From Proteobacteria bacterium UBA1844 (GTDB lineage: Bacteria > Pseudomonadota > Gammaproteobacteria > Steroidobacterales > Woeseiaceae): 43,817 nt of DNA. Numbering within the stretch: position 1 is the stretch's first letter; every line of letters starts with the position of its first letter. Below, in pieces: positions 24,812-33,333 of this stretch. The stretch is from contig DDIS01000182.1 in assembly GCA_002338615.1 (NCBI GenBank), forward strand, positions 4,267 through 48,083, read 5' to 3'. A program made the position numbers and the translations under genes. The notes under the pieces were generated by a model that was given only the letters and a program-made list of their open reading frames with translations, made no database searches and was not told the DNA's origin.

Positions 24812-25267
24812 TCAATTGGCGGCCGTTGTTGCACGAAATTCAGCAAGTGCGCGGGTGAACCAGTCGTGCGCGGTGACCGTGCCCTTCCCATCGCAATTGA
24901 TGAGATAGTCCTTGCCGGTCCAGGAACTCTTGCTCGCGATTCGATCGATGAACTGCTCGGTACTCTTGTAGTAGCGTTTGCCGTTCCTGCGTTTCAGTTG
25001 TAAATGATCGCGTGCATCGGCGCCGCTGTACTCTTTACCGTTGCGCACGAACGTGCACTGGCTGTTTGCCACCGATTGAATCAGGAAGTCGATCTCCGTA
25101 TCCATAGACGAACTGTCACCCGATGCGCTGGCCGCCTGTACAGCCGATGCTGTGAAAAACAGGCACGCAATGAACAGGGTTATGGCGGCTCGAGCTGCGT
25201 TCCTGATCAGGTCCCGCTCGAGCACGTTAGTTGTCAGACTTTGTGGCAACCGGCTGTAAATAGACAT
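24812..25267 (-). CDS. DUF5329-family exported protein
   Basis: This 151-residue protein has a hydrophobic signal (AAITLFIACLFFTASAVQA-ASA) after a long basic N-terminus. The DUF5329 domain follows: IDFLIQSVANSQCTFVRNGK, EYSGADARDHLQLK and FIDRIASKSSWTGKDYLINC. Escherichia coli YfeK belongs to the same family; its function is unknown. Two Cys (in SQCTF and INCDG) could form a disulfide in the periplasm. The start codon overlaps the stop of the upstream hydrolase gene by one base (TAATG at 25265-25269), so the two genes are coupled. Confidence 0.85.
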   Translation of the reverse strand: MSIYSRLPQSLTTNVLERDLIRNAARAAITLFIACLFFTASAVQAASASGDSSSMDTEIDFLIQSVANSQCTFVRNGKEYSGADARDHLQLKRRNGKRYYKSTEQFIDRIASKSSWTGKDYLINCDGKGTVTAHDWFTRALAEFRATTAAN

Positions 25268-26148
25268 TACATCGCCAAAGTAACCGCGATGGGATTGTGG
25301 TCTGACGAGGTGACTATCGACGACACAGCCGTCGCCGTGGCAAAGCCGCGCAAGTATATGTGATCGATGGGCAGGCCAAAGACCCGGGTGCGGTGGTCGG
25401 CTCCAAATGACAGCTCTGTCAGTTCGAGGTCGGCAGCCAGCGACTCTATCGTAGCTACCCGACCGGCACGCCAGGTATTCAGGTCACCGGAGAGTATGAT
25501 TGGACCGGCATGACCGATAAGCACGTCCTCGATTTGCTGGAACTGCCGTTTGTAGGTACCAAGACCCAGGGAAAAATTGACCGCGTGTACGTTGACCACC
25601 AGCAATGTTTCATCGGTACCGCGCAGCGCAAATTGCGTGATGCTGGTGGCCTTCGGTGTGCGCAGCAATGGTTCGGTATTCGTAAAGCTGCAACGGGATA
25701 GTGGCATGACACTGGACAGAGTCAGAACGCCGGTCACCGAATCCCCGGTTCGGTAGCCCGGCGAAAATGACCAGTAGGGCACCGTTGGCAAGTCCTCGAT
25801 CGTATCCACTCGCAACGACGCCTCCTGCAACAGGATCAGGTCTTTGGCCGCCGTCAGCCGACCATAGTCTGCCCGCCAGTTCGGGATGCTCTTTTTCTGC
25901 ATATTCCAGCTCACCAGGCGGATATTACTGGTATCAAGCTCGCCGGCAGGCACCGCACGGGTCGCATCGATCAGGCTGCGGCAGGCATCAACATCCGATA
26001 CGACAGGTACCAGAGGATGACTGATCGGATCAACTGTCCCGTTGCCAGTCGATACGCAGGCGCTGAGGCCAACAAAAGCAGTCAGGACAAGCCACAGTGA
26101 CATTCGTCGCAATCGAGCGAGCCTGTTATTGGCAGAAGTGTTGTGCAT
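25267..26148 (-). CDS. Endonuclease/exonuclease/phosphatase-family lipoprotein
   Basis: This 293-residue protein has a DNase-I-type fold with all catalytic motifs: LVSWNMQKKS (Asn), LILLQEAS (Glu), VNVHAVNF (His), ILSGDLNTW (Asp and Asn), LPIDHIYLR (Asp-His) and SSDHNPI (Asp-His). These enzymes cut phosphodiester or phosphomonoester bonds with a divalent metal; substrates range from DNA to sphingomyelin and phosphoinositides. The N-terminus has a lipoprotein signal (SLWLVLTAFVGLSAC, Cys31), so it acts outside the cytoplasm. I chose the ATG at 26148, with GGAGG 13 bases upstream; the ATG at 26103 would also keep the signal. It is coupled to the DUF5329 gene downstream. The 223-base gap to the LEA-type gene shows no clear element. 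Confidence 0.85.
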   Translation of the reverse strand: MHNTSANNRLARLRRMSLWLVLTAFVGLSACVSTGNGTVDPISHPLVPVVSDVDACRSLIDATRAVPAGELDTSNIRLVSWNMQKKSIPNWRADYGRLTAAKDLILLQEASLRVDTIEDLPTVPYWSFSPGYRTGDSVTGVLTLSSVMPLSRCSFTNTEPLLRTPKATSITQFALRGTDETLLVVNVHAVNFSLGLGTYKRQFQQIEDVLIGHAGPIILSGDLNTWRAGRVATIESLAADLELTELSFGADHRTRVFGLPIDHIYLRGFATATAVSSIVTSSDHNPIAVTLAM

Positions 26149-26371
26149 ATGGCTGGCAAATCCTCCGGTAAAAAACCTGTGCGCGCCGCAATGAGCGTCT
26201 GGCCATGCGCACCCAGAATACGCAGTCTGCGCCCATTTGACTATTCGAACGACGGCAGGTTCTGGTTGTTTTGCCGCAGCATACGATAAGCAATATATGA
26301 GCAATTTCGGGTTGGGATCATGAGAATCAATAGGCCCAGCTTGCGATTCTTGCAATTTTGACGCTGCCCGG

Positions 26372-26845
26372 CTACTCCGGAGCGGCATTCAGCGATGCTA
26401 GTGACCCCGACTCCTTGACCCGTATCGGTGGGTAAAATCCGCCGAGGTCGAGTTTTGCTTCAAATTCGTAGTCAAAATGGCCCTTCTGGCTGGCCATCAT
26501 TTCACGAAACAGCCGGATGCCCGCAAACAGGTTCGCGGCTGCCGTCACGGTTACCTGGCCGGTACCATAAGGCTCGATCACGGGTAAATCGTTACCAACA
26601 CCCTTGATAACTTCCTGCCCCTCGAGACTGACCGTGTATGCGATGCCCTTCAGCTTGAGCGCTTCCCGATTGGGATTGACGACCTCCAGCCCGATTTCAA
26701 AATTTGGCAGGGTGCCTGCGGATGGCAAGACACGAAAAGCATTGACGGTGACGGAGGGAGTTTCATATCCCGGCCGCATACCGGCGCAAGCCTGCAAAAC
26801 AAGAACGGCAAGTGCAAGTGCGAAAATTCGACAGTTGGCTTGCAT
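26372..26845 (-). CDS. LEA type 2 (WHy-domain) lipoprotein
   Basis: This 157-residue protein has a lipoprotein signal with lipobox LQAC (Cys20). A LEA-2/WHy beta-sandwich follows: LPNFEIGLEVVNPNREALKL, KGIAYTVSLEGQEV and VIEPYGTGQVTVTAA. WHy proteins are linked to desiccation and stress tolerance in plants and bacteria and are thought to shield proteins or membranes. GGAG lies eight bases before the ATG at 26845; the frame is open 60 bases further, without signal features. It precedes the hydrolase gene on the same strand by 223 bases. Confidence 0.83.
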   Translation of the reverse strand: MQANCRIFALALAVLVLQACAGMRPGYETPSVTVNAFRVLPSAGTLPNFEIGLEVVNPNREALKLKGIAYTVSLEGQEVIKGVGNDLPVIEPYGTGQVTVTAAANLFAGIRLFREMMASQKGHFDYEFEAKLDLGGFYPPIRVKESGSLASLNAAPE

Positions 26846-27010
26846 CTGAATTGCTCCGCTGCTCGTTGTTGGCAGTATCGTTTGGAAGACAAGCTTGCTG
26901 TCCATGGGCAGTGTACACGGCGCTGTCGTAACTTTCAGCGCAAGTGGGCTGCCTGCAGGATCAAGGTGGCGCGAATCAATAGGATTTGCGAAAAAGTCGC
27001 CTCCGCTGCG

Positions 27011-27016
27011 TATAAT
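27011..27016 (+). promoter_or_regulatory. Probable -10 box of the double-VOC lipoprotein gene
   Basis: A perfect TATAAT lies 39 bases before the ATG at 27055. A TTGCGA at 26986-26991 could be the -35, but the 19-base spacer is long. The sequence around it (GCGTATAATTCCC) looks like a typical sigma-70 promoter. Confidence 0.5.
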
Positions 27017-27054
27017 TCCCCGCGCACATAATAAACATAAAGACGGGAATGCTC

Positions 27055-27918
27055 ATGCAACGCAAACGCCTGACGATCACACTGGTAGTTATTGCCCTGC
27101 TCGGCTCCTGCGCAGTCATTGAGGACCCGGACCTCTCGGGCATGTCATTTTCTGCTGAACCGCTACTCGGCAAGGCAGTCTGGCACGATCTGATCACCGA
27201 GGATATCGGCGCGGCAAAGTCCTTTTACGGCGGTCTGTTTGGCTGGACCCTTGAACCATCGAAAACGATCGACGGCAGGCAATATTTGCTTGCCCGTCAG
27301 GGCAACCGCTATGTCGCGGGCTTGCTGAGCGTTGCGCCGCGCACCGACGGTCAGAAGATTTCGCGCTGGCTGCCCTATGTTTCTGTAGCCGATGTGGACG
27401 TGGCCGCGGCAGCGACCAAAGCGTCAGGTGGCAAAATCATCGTTGCGCCTCGTGAGTTGGGCTTTGGGCGGGTTGCCGCTATTGCCGACCCTGATGGCGC
27501 CGTCATCGGACTTGCCCGCAGCAAGTTCGGCGACCCCGATAACATAACGACCGCGCCCATGGCCGGTGCAGTTATCTGGAACGAATTGTTGGCCAATGAC
27601 AGCCAGGCGTCCGCTGAATTTTATGAACGTGTGTTTGCTTACAACGCAGTTGCAACCACCCGACGCGGCGGCCCCTACACTTTACTCAAGGCGGGTGGCG
27701 AGGATCGCGCAGGCATCCTGACCAAACCCGGGACCAACTGGAATTCTGAGTGGCTGACCTTCTTCGGTGTGGCCGACCCGGCAGCTGCGGCGGCACGTGC
27801 CGAAAAACTGGGTGGAAGAGTCCTGTTGCCTGTGTCCGACGAACTGCGAAATGGCACGATGGCGATCGTTACAGACCCAAGCGGCGCCGTACTGGTGCTG
27901 CAAAAGCTGGTGTATTAG
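27055..27918 (+). CDS. Lipoprotein with two VOC (glyoxalase-fold) domains
   Basis: This 287-residue protein has a short lipoprotein signal (LTITLVVIALLGSC, Cys19). Two vicinal-oxygen-chelate domains follow: about 40-155 (GKAVWHDLITEDIGAAKSFY; GFGRVAAIADPDGAVIGLAR) and 165-285 (GAVIWNELLANDSQASAEFY; MAIVTDPSGAVLVLQK). Each keeps the fold of glyoxalase or bleomycin-resistance proteins, a metal-binding or small-molecule-binding family. Lipid-anchored members are unusual, since most are cytoplasmic; the substrate is unknown. Two nearby ATG codons (27049, 27055) are in frame; GGGA lies six bases before the second, so I chose that. It is followed 20 bases later by a 51-residue lipoprotein, probably in one transcript. 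Confidence 0.83.
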   Translation: MQRKRLTITLVVIALLGSCAVIEDPDLSGMSFSAEPLLGKAVWHDLITEDIGAAKSFYGGLFGWTLEPSKTIDGRQYLLARQGNRYVAGLLSVAPRTDGQKISRWLPYVSVADVDVAAAATKASGGKIIVAPRELGFGRVAAIADPDGAVIGLARSKFGDPDNITTAPMAGAVIWNELLANDSQASAEFYERVFAYNAVATTRRGGPYTLLKAGGEDRAGILTKPGTNWNSEWLTFFGVADPAAAAARAEKLGGRVLLPVSDELRNGTMAIVTDPSGAVLVLQKLVY

Positions 27919-27938
27919 ATGCCCTTTAAGGATTTCCT

Positions 27939-28094
27939 ATGAAAATACTTGGCAAAAAGTTGTTATTGACTGGTCTGTTGGCGGCGAGCCTCTTGCTGGC
28001 GTCGTGCTCTGGCAACGTTGGCATCGGTCTCAGTGTTGGTGTGCCCATCGGCAGCCACGGCTATATGAGCGTCGGGAGCAGTCGCTGGTATTAG
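27939..28094 (+). CDS. Very small lipoprotein, 51 residues
   Basis: The frame reads MKILGKKLLLTGLLAASLLL, then ASCSGNVGIGLSVGVPIGSH and GYMSVGSSRWY. It has a textbook lipoprotein signal with lipobox LASC (Cys23), leaving a 29-residue mature part rich in Gly, Ser and Val that ends in Trp-Tyr. AAGGA lies seven bases before the ATG, and the gene follows the double-VOC gene by 20 bases, so it is very likely translated. I recognise no family; similar Gly/Ser-rich mini-lipoproteins are often annotated as hypothetical in Gammaproteobacteria. It converges on the DUF748 gene. Confidence 0.75.
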   Translation: MKILGKKLLLTGLLAASLLLASCSGNVGIGLSVGVPIGSHGYMSVGSSRWY

Positions 28095-28131
28095 GGCCTG
28101 GTGCACCCGGCCGGTACGATTTTAGTCTTCA

Positions 28132-31100
28132 TCATTCATTTACGAACTGGACCTGCTGTTTGGCGTCGGCCCCGGCGCCCGGTACCGCATCTGTGCCCAA
28201 GACAGCCCTGTCTGCCGAGAGCGTAACCTTCATTTCGATCGCGTCGTCATTGCCCTTACTGATCTCTTTTGGCTGTGCGATGACAAGCCGATTGGCGAGA
28301 CCCGGGTTCAGCAATGTGATTGCATCGCGCAGATTTGTCGCCCGCTGGTTTGCAAGTTCCCGAAGATCCTGTTCACTGACCGTCTGTCGCTCAACCAAAA
28401 CCCGCTCCAGCTCAGCGGCATAGGCGGGTGCGTCGAATTGTTCCTTGCCTGGCTTGCCCTTGTCGTCCAGCGGGGCCGTGGTGAACGATTGCCGCATCGC
28501 TTCGAGGGTAGCGCCAGCATCCACACCGGCGCTCGATTCCTGGTACAAAGCCTCGAGTGCCTCTTGTTGCTGTTCCGCATAGGTCGAATTCTCATTGCTT
28601 GTCGCCGCAGCGCCGATTCTTTGCTCGACAAGCTCAGCAACGCGCGCCACCTTGAGCGCATGGCCATCGACTGCCGAGTCCACCACGCCGGGTATTTCGA
28701 GCACCAGCTGCGGCCTCAGCGATAAAGCCTCGACGAGATTGCCGGCCCGTTCCAGTTCCGGCGGCGTCAGATCGGCACGACCGTCCAGAAAGTTGATGTG
28801 GGCCAATTCGTCTGGCGAAACGCCAATCAGGTTGCCGAGCAAGGCAAACGGCGATGCGACAATCTTGATAATCAGGCTGCTCAGCGCCTTCCAGATGATG
28901 CCACCGTAGCGGAACTCGGGGTCGTTCAGATCGCCGCGTACCGGCAAGTCGATGTCAATTTTGCCGCTCGAATCTTTCAAAAGTGCGACTGCCAGCCCAA
29001 GAGGCAAGCTCATCGCACCGGGATGGTCTACCTTGTCGCCGAGCTCAAAATCCCGCAACACGATCTTGTTCTCGCCAACCAGCTTTTGCTTTTTGACCTG
29101 GTAGCCCAGATCGAGGTCGAGCTTGCCGCTGGCAAGCTTGCGGCCGGCAAATTCAATTGTGTAGGCCGAAAACTTGGGAATCTCGACGTTGCGAAAGGCA
29201 ACTTTCATGTCCGTATTCCACGCCGGATCCAAAGGCGTCACGGTGCCCGAGACTTGCACGAAACCATGCTCGTCCACCTTGCCTTCCAGTGCCACTTTGG
29301 ACGGCTCGTTGCTCGCCGTGGCAATGGTTGAGATCTCGCCTTTCAGTTCTGCGACACGAGCGGCAAAAGGCAGTGGCAGGGACTCGTCTGCATAGTCCGC
29401 GCCGGCGTCCGCGAAGATTACGCGTCCGATCAGCACCTGCATTTCCGCATCGTTGCGGCGCTCCGGACCCTCCGTTACGCTCGCCGCGGTGCCTTTGTCG
29501 CCGTCTCCGGCCGCGGCCCCTTTCTCGACCCGTCCGAGGTTCACACTGCCATCCGCGGCCACGAAAATATCTGCGTAGGCGTTGTGCAGTTCAATTTCCG
29601 AAATATTGAGCATTCTTTTTGCAAGGCTGAAATCGAGTTTGCGAATTTCCACCCGGTCCCAACTGCCAAGTCTCGATCCCTCCGCGGTTTCCGTAATGAG
29701 GAAATTGTCTATTGCGGCGTCGCCTGCAAATGAAAACTCTTCGTCCGCGTCCGTACGAAACCCGGCGTCGAAAGACAGCGTGCCGGTGTCCAGGCTGACA
29801 TTGGCCAGCGGTTGCAGATAGGGATGCAACAGTGCCAGCGACAGGTCTTTTGCAACAATGTGCATGCTCACGTTCGGCTCGGGCAGGACGACGGCCGGCC
29901 CCTCGATCGTCACGGTGCCGCCACTGCGCGTTTCCATTACCGCGCGGCTCGGAAAGCTTGCACCCGGCCGATTCGAAATATTGCTTATGACCAGGTCGAG
30001 GGTCTTTAAGCCTATGTCTGCCGGCGGCTCGACGCTGTGATCGTCGAGTCCAAGAATCATGCGATTCAGCTCCAGCCGCTCGAGTGACAAATCCCACGCA
30101 TCGTCCGTGGCAGTGGTGGCGGCCTCGTTGTCAACGAGTGCTGCCGCGTCGGAATCCGGCAAGCTCGCCGTATCGGGCAACAGGTTTATGCGCCCGTCGC
30201 CATCGCGGTAGATATTCAGACTTGCATCGTCAATCGCCAGCGATTTGAACGCTGCACTGCGCTGTGGCCAGAGTATGGTGCCGCCCGCGAGGTGGAACGC
30301 CGGCAATATCAGCAATTCCCGGTCCGGCGACGGCTGGCCTGTAAAGACCCGCGCTGCCTTATTCACCTGCATATCGTTGAATTTGACGTCGGCGTTGTCG
30401 ATCCGGGCACGTAACTCGCCAGTCGCGTCGACCTCTATGTTGTAGTCCAGGCTGACGTCTGCCTGTCCTCGTACGATGTCGAAACCTGACTGCTGTTTGA
30501 TATAGGCTGCTGGCAATGCAAACAGCGCGCCGCCCAGTGTTGCGTGACCACTTGACTGCAATGGGTTCAACTGCAGTTTGCCGGTCCACGCCAGCGTGCC
30601 GCCGCCCTCGGTCGTGATGACGACGGCCTGGTCACCGGATCGCTGCGGCAGGGTATTCAGCTCAGCGATGCGTACGTTCACAGGCCCGAGATGGCTTGCC
30701 ACCGGCTCGGCGGGCAGCTGGTCGTTCCACTTTATCGCCAGATCATTGATTGCAAAGTCAAGGACAAGTACTCGCGGCAAGCCGGGCGATGCAAGGTCTG
30801 CGTCCGCCGCAGCGTCACTACCCTGCATCAAATAGGCAATATTCAATGCGCCGCGCTGGTCCCGCGCGACAAACAGTTCCGGCGCGTCAAGCCTGATTTC
30901 CGCGAACGTGAAGGCCCAGCGAAAAAGCGAACTTGCCTGGAAATTCACGAATATCGTGTCGGCTTGTGCGACGAGGTCCCCCGCGGGATTGTGGAGCTCA
31001 AATCCATCGACCGTGACGCTCAACACGAACGGATTACAAGCAACGCCAGCCAAACGCAACTCGGCGCCGTAGTCATTGCGAACCATCTCCACGGCGTACC

Positions 31101-31209
31101 GGTTGACGAGCCACGGCAACACGAGGAAGCCAAAGATCGCGTAGCTCAGCAAGACGGCGCAGAGTACGGCCAAATAGTGACGTAATTTATAGATTACGCT
31201 ATTAAACAA
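28132..31209 (-). CDS. DUF748 / AsmA-like envelope protein
   Basis: This 1025-residue protein has one N-terminal membrane helix (LAVLCAVLLSYAIFGFLVLP) followed by long beta-rich DUF748 repeats (FAEIRLDAPELFVARDQRGA; LRLAGVACNPFVLSVTVDG; GTVTPLDPAWNTDMKVAFRN). Towards the C-terminus come LPVRGDLNDPEFRYGGIIWK and a charged helical region. AsmA-like proteins of this kind (TamB, YhdP, YicH) form long grooves thought to carry phospholipids between the membranes; that function is known for relatives only. The start is a TTG at 31209: the codons just upstream contain a stop and no ATG occurs before the membrane helix. It lies 18 bases after the HupE/UreJ gene, in an AT-rich gap, and is probably the last gene of that transcript. 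Confidence 0.85.
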   Translation of the reverse strand: MFNSVIYKLRHYLAVLCAVLLSYAIFGFLVLPWLVNRYAVEMVRNDYGAELRLAGVACNPFVLSVTVDGFELHNPAGDLVAQADTIFVNFQASSLFRWAFTFAEIRLDAPELFVARDQRGALNIAYLMQGSDAAADADLASPGLPRVLVLDFAINDLAIKWNDQLPAEPVASHLGPVNVRIAELNTLPQRSGDQAVVITTEGGGTLAWTGKLQLNPLQSSGHATLGGALFALPAAYIKQQSGFDIVRGQADVSLDYNIEVDATGELRARIDNADVKFNDMQVNKAARVFTGQPSPDRELLILPAFHLAGGTILWPQRSAAFKSLAIDDASLNIYRDGDGRINLLPDTASLPDSDAAALVDNEAATTATDDAWDLSLERLELNRMILGLDDHSVEPPADIGLKTLDLVISNISNRPGASFPSRAVMETRSGGTVTIEGPAVVLPEPNVSMHIVAKDLSLALLHPYLQPLANVSLDTGTLSFDAGFRTDADEEFSFAGDAAIDNFLITETAEGSRLGSWDRVEIRKLDFSLAKRMLNISEIELHNAYADIFVAADGSVNLGRVEKGAAAGDGDKGTAASVTEGPERRNDAEMQVLIGRVIFADAGADYADESLPLPFAARVAELKGEISTIATASNEPSKVALEGKVDEHGFVQVSGTVTPLDPAWNTDMKVAFRNVEIPKFSAYTIEFAGRKLASGKLDLDLGYQVKKQKLVGENKIVLRDFELGDKVDHPGAMSLPLGLAVALLKDSSGKIDIDLPVRGDLNDPEFRYGGIIWKALSSLIIKIVASPFALLGNLIGVSPDELAHINFLDGRADLTPPELERAGNLVEALSLRPQLVLEIPGVVDSAVDGHALKVARVAELVEQRIGAAATSNENSTYAEQQQEALEALYQESSAGVDAGATLEAMRQSFTTAPLDDKGKPGKEQFDAPAYAAELERVLVERQTVSEQDLRELANQRATNLRDAITLLNPGLANRLVIAQPKEISKGNDDAIEMKVTLSADRAVLGTDAVPGAGADAKQQVQFVNE

Positions 31210-31227
31210 TTGATATTATTCTTTTAA

Positions 31228-32226
31228 TTAAAGGAAACTTGCCACGCGCTCGATCGTCCAGAATGCGGCGACAGAGCCGATTGCGTAGGCCGCCAGCCAT
31301 TGCATGCTGTTTTCACGCCCACTCAATATCCGCGCAAAAATTGTGCGCAGCAGCAACACCGCAACCACGAATATCAGCTGGCCCAACTCTACGCCGATAT
31401 TGAAGGTGAGCAAGGCAATCGGTATCGCCACCTGCGGCAGGCCCACTTCGGCCAGTGCGCCTGCAAATCCAAGTCCGTGCAAGAGACCGAAGCTGAACGC
31501 CACCACCCAGGGCGCCCGGGCCGTTAGCCCTGGCCTGCCCTGCAGGCCGTGGATAACTTCCGAGGCAACGAACACGATACTCAGCGCAATAATCGCCTCC
31601 ACTGGCGGGCCGGGAACATGCACCCAGCCCAGAGTTGCCGCGACGAGCGTGAGGCTATGGGCCAACGTAAATGCTGTAATCGTCAAAACGATGCGGCGCG
31701 TGCCATGCACCACCAGCAGCAAGGCCAGCACGAACAGCAAATGATCGATACCAGCCAGGATGTGCTCGACCCCGAGGACGAGATAGGACCACGCAACCGC
31801 GCCCTTGCCTGCAGACGCTTGCACGGTGAACGCCGGCTTCTCAAATGGCAGACGTTCCACCTGGCTGCTGCCGTCGAGCCGTTCGACGCGCGCAATGACG
31901 TCCGTTACCCCGACCGCGTTGCCTTCAATTTCGATCGTTTGTCCGATCAGGCCACCGGGGTAGTGAATTTTCCAGCGCTCGCTCCAGGCGCCGGCGCCGT
32001 ACGTCGTTCGCACCTCTCCAATGGTTTCCGTCGCCGGCGGAAAACGCACGTACGCGGACAGCCGCATGCTCTCGCCCTGGGCCGGCACTTTCCACAGTAC
32101 TGCGTAGTTGTCGCGGCCAAGTTCCCGTAGTTCAAGATACGCGGGCTGAAACACGTCTGCGTTAGCAGCGGCCGATGCGATGCACGCAAGTAACAGCAGT
32201 GCCGTGAATTTAAGGGACCTCATCAC
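31228..32226 (-). CDS. HupE/UreJ-family membrane protein with exported N-terminal domain
   Basis: This 332-residue protein has a signal peptide (LLLLACIASAAANA-DVF), an extracytoplasmic beta domain of about 120 residues and a C-terminal HupE/UreJ_2 region of about six helices. The region keeps conserved polar and His residues: GVEHILAGIDHLLFVLALLL, FTLAHSLTL, LLHGLGFAGA and TFNIGVELGQL. HupE/UreJ proteins are nickel or cobalt permeases in hydrogenase and urease operons; this longer subgroup lies outside such operons and its substrate is unknown. The start overlaps the stop of the parvulin gene (ATGA, 32223-32226). Pairing with a parvulin-type foldase is frequent for this subgroup. Confidence 0.85.
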   Translation of the reverse strand: MMRSLKFTALLLLACIASAAANADVFQPAYLELRELGRDNYAVLWKVPAQGESMRLSAYVRFPPATETIGEVRTTYGAGAWSERWKIHYPGGLIGQTIEIEGNAVGVTDVIARVERLDGSSQVERLPFEKPAFTVQASAGKGAVAWSYLVLGVEHILAGIDHLLFVLALLLVVHGTRRIVLTITAFTLAHSLTLVAATLGWVHVPGPPVEAIIALSIVFVASEVIHGLQGRPGLTARAPWVVAFSFGLLHGLGFAGALAEVGLPQVAIPIALLTFNIGVELGQLIFVVAVLLLRTIFARILSGRENSMQWLAAYAIGSVAAFWTIERVASFL

Positions 32227-33089
32227 GAACCTGGCGTGCCCGGCGCGTTCGTCGCCTCTTCTCCCGCGATAACGACCTCGTACTGCTGGCGCAGAGCGTC
32301 GTAGAAGGCTTCGTCGGCCTCCGCTTTACGCGCCGCCACGAGGTCGCGCGTGACCGCCATGCGCACTTCATCGAGAGTGGCGTCACGGCCTGCCTGCAAA
32401 TCATCCAGCCGAACGAGGTGCAACCCGTATCCGGAGCGAACGGGCCCCGACCACACCCCAACCGGCAACTCGACAACTTCGTCCGCAAAACCCGCGCCGA
32501 AAATGCGCGCGATGTCGGAGCGGGAACCGCCTTGCAGCTTTGCCGGCAGCAAGGTCGTATCGCCGTGGATGGCCTCGGCTTCGCTGACGCCTGCGGCCAA
32601 ATCTGATCGAGCCGTTTCTATAAGCGATGTGAGGTCAGTCTTGTGACGCTGCGGGTCGAAATACACTTGCCGCATGCTCACCACGGGTTCAATCCGATAG
32701 GTTTCGCGGTGCTCGGCAAGCCAGCGTTCCAGCTCAGCTTCGCCGGGCCTGTCATCGACCAGCGCGTCGCTCATGAAAGCAACTTTTTGCGCGACGCGTC
32801 GCCGTATGACCGGGTCGTCCCGATCCAGGCCGAGCGCCACGCCTTCGCGATACATGATTTCGTCACGAACCCAGTCAGCTATCAGGCCTTTGAGCTCTGG
32901 TGCGCTGGGTGGTCGCTGCCAGATCCGCTCGTATTGTGTGCTGAGCGCACTTATCCGTGCGGCGTCAACGAGTATTTCGTCAGGTGCAGCGGACACACCC
33001 TTGTGCAGGTAGCTGAAGAGCACGAACAACAACGCACCTAACAGGAAAAAGTGCAGCAGGGGCTCGCGGAGCAATCGATTGAGTGACAT
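32223..33089 (-). CDS. Membrane-anchored parvulin-type peptidyl-prolyl isomerase
   Basis: This 288-residue protein has one N-terminal anchor helix (LLHFFLLGALLFVLFSYLH). A SurA/PpiD-like helical chaperone segment follows (LIADWVRDEIMYREGVALGL; RRRVAQKVAFMSDALVDDRP), then a parvulin domain (VVSMRQVYFDPQRHK; LPVGVWSGPVRSGYGLHLVR). It should help fold exported proteins by proline isomerisation or by acting as a chaperone. AGGA lies before the ATG at 33089. It is the first gene of a set with the HupE/UreJ and DUF748 genes, and the immediate overlap suggests that the HupE-type partner, or its exported domain, is its client. Confidence 0.85.
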   Translation of the reverse strand: MSLNRLLREPLLHFFLLGALLFVLFSYLHKGVSAAPDEILVDAARISALSTQYERIWQRPPSAPELKGLIADWVRDEIMYREGVALGLDRDDPVIRRRVAQKVAFMSDALVDDRPGEAELERWLAEHRETYRIEPVVSMRQVYFDPQRHKTDLTSLIETARSDLAAGVSEAEAIHGDTTLLPAKLQGGSRSDIARIFGAGFADEVVELPVGVWSGPVRSGYGLHLVRLDDLQAGRDATLDEVRMAVTRDLVAARKAEADEAFYDALRQQYEVVIAGEEATNAPGTPGS

Positions 33090-33164
33090 TGGGTGTCCTG
33101 TTGTAACGATAAATCGCAGACCGGCCTACGGCAAAATGGGCCTGGTGACAGGTTGACTGGCAGC

Positions 33165-33182
33165 GAATTGTGGCAACAATTC
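33165..33182. promoter_or_regulatory. 18-bp inverted repeat in the divergent parvulin/porin intergenic region
   Basis: GAATTGT-GGCA-ACAATTC has perfect 7-bp arms. It sits about 75-95 bases before the parvulin gene and 150-170 before the outer-membrane barrel gene, so it could be an operator for either. No candidate regulator adjoins it. Confidence 0.45.
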
Positions 33183-33333
33183 AGGTATCACGCCAATCTT
33201 GCATGTGCGCCCTTTAAGCACCAGAATCAGACGCTACGCATCCGGGATCCTCGCGCGGCTCGACACCATCGGCTCGTACGCTGGCGACCGACAGGCCTCT
33301 GCCCCACCGCAGTTCCAACCCAAGGACCACGCC

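Noticed and set aside
28095..28131. GC-rich palindromic stretch between the mini-lipoprotein and DUF748 genes, considered as a bidirectional terminator.
   Set aside because: The pairing is weak and only a short mixed T-rich stretch follows.
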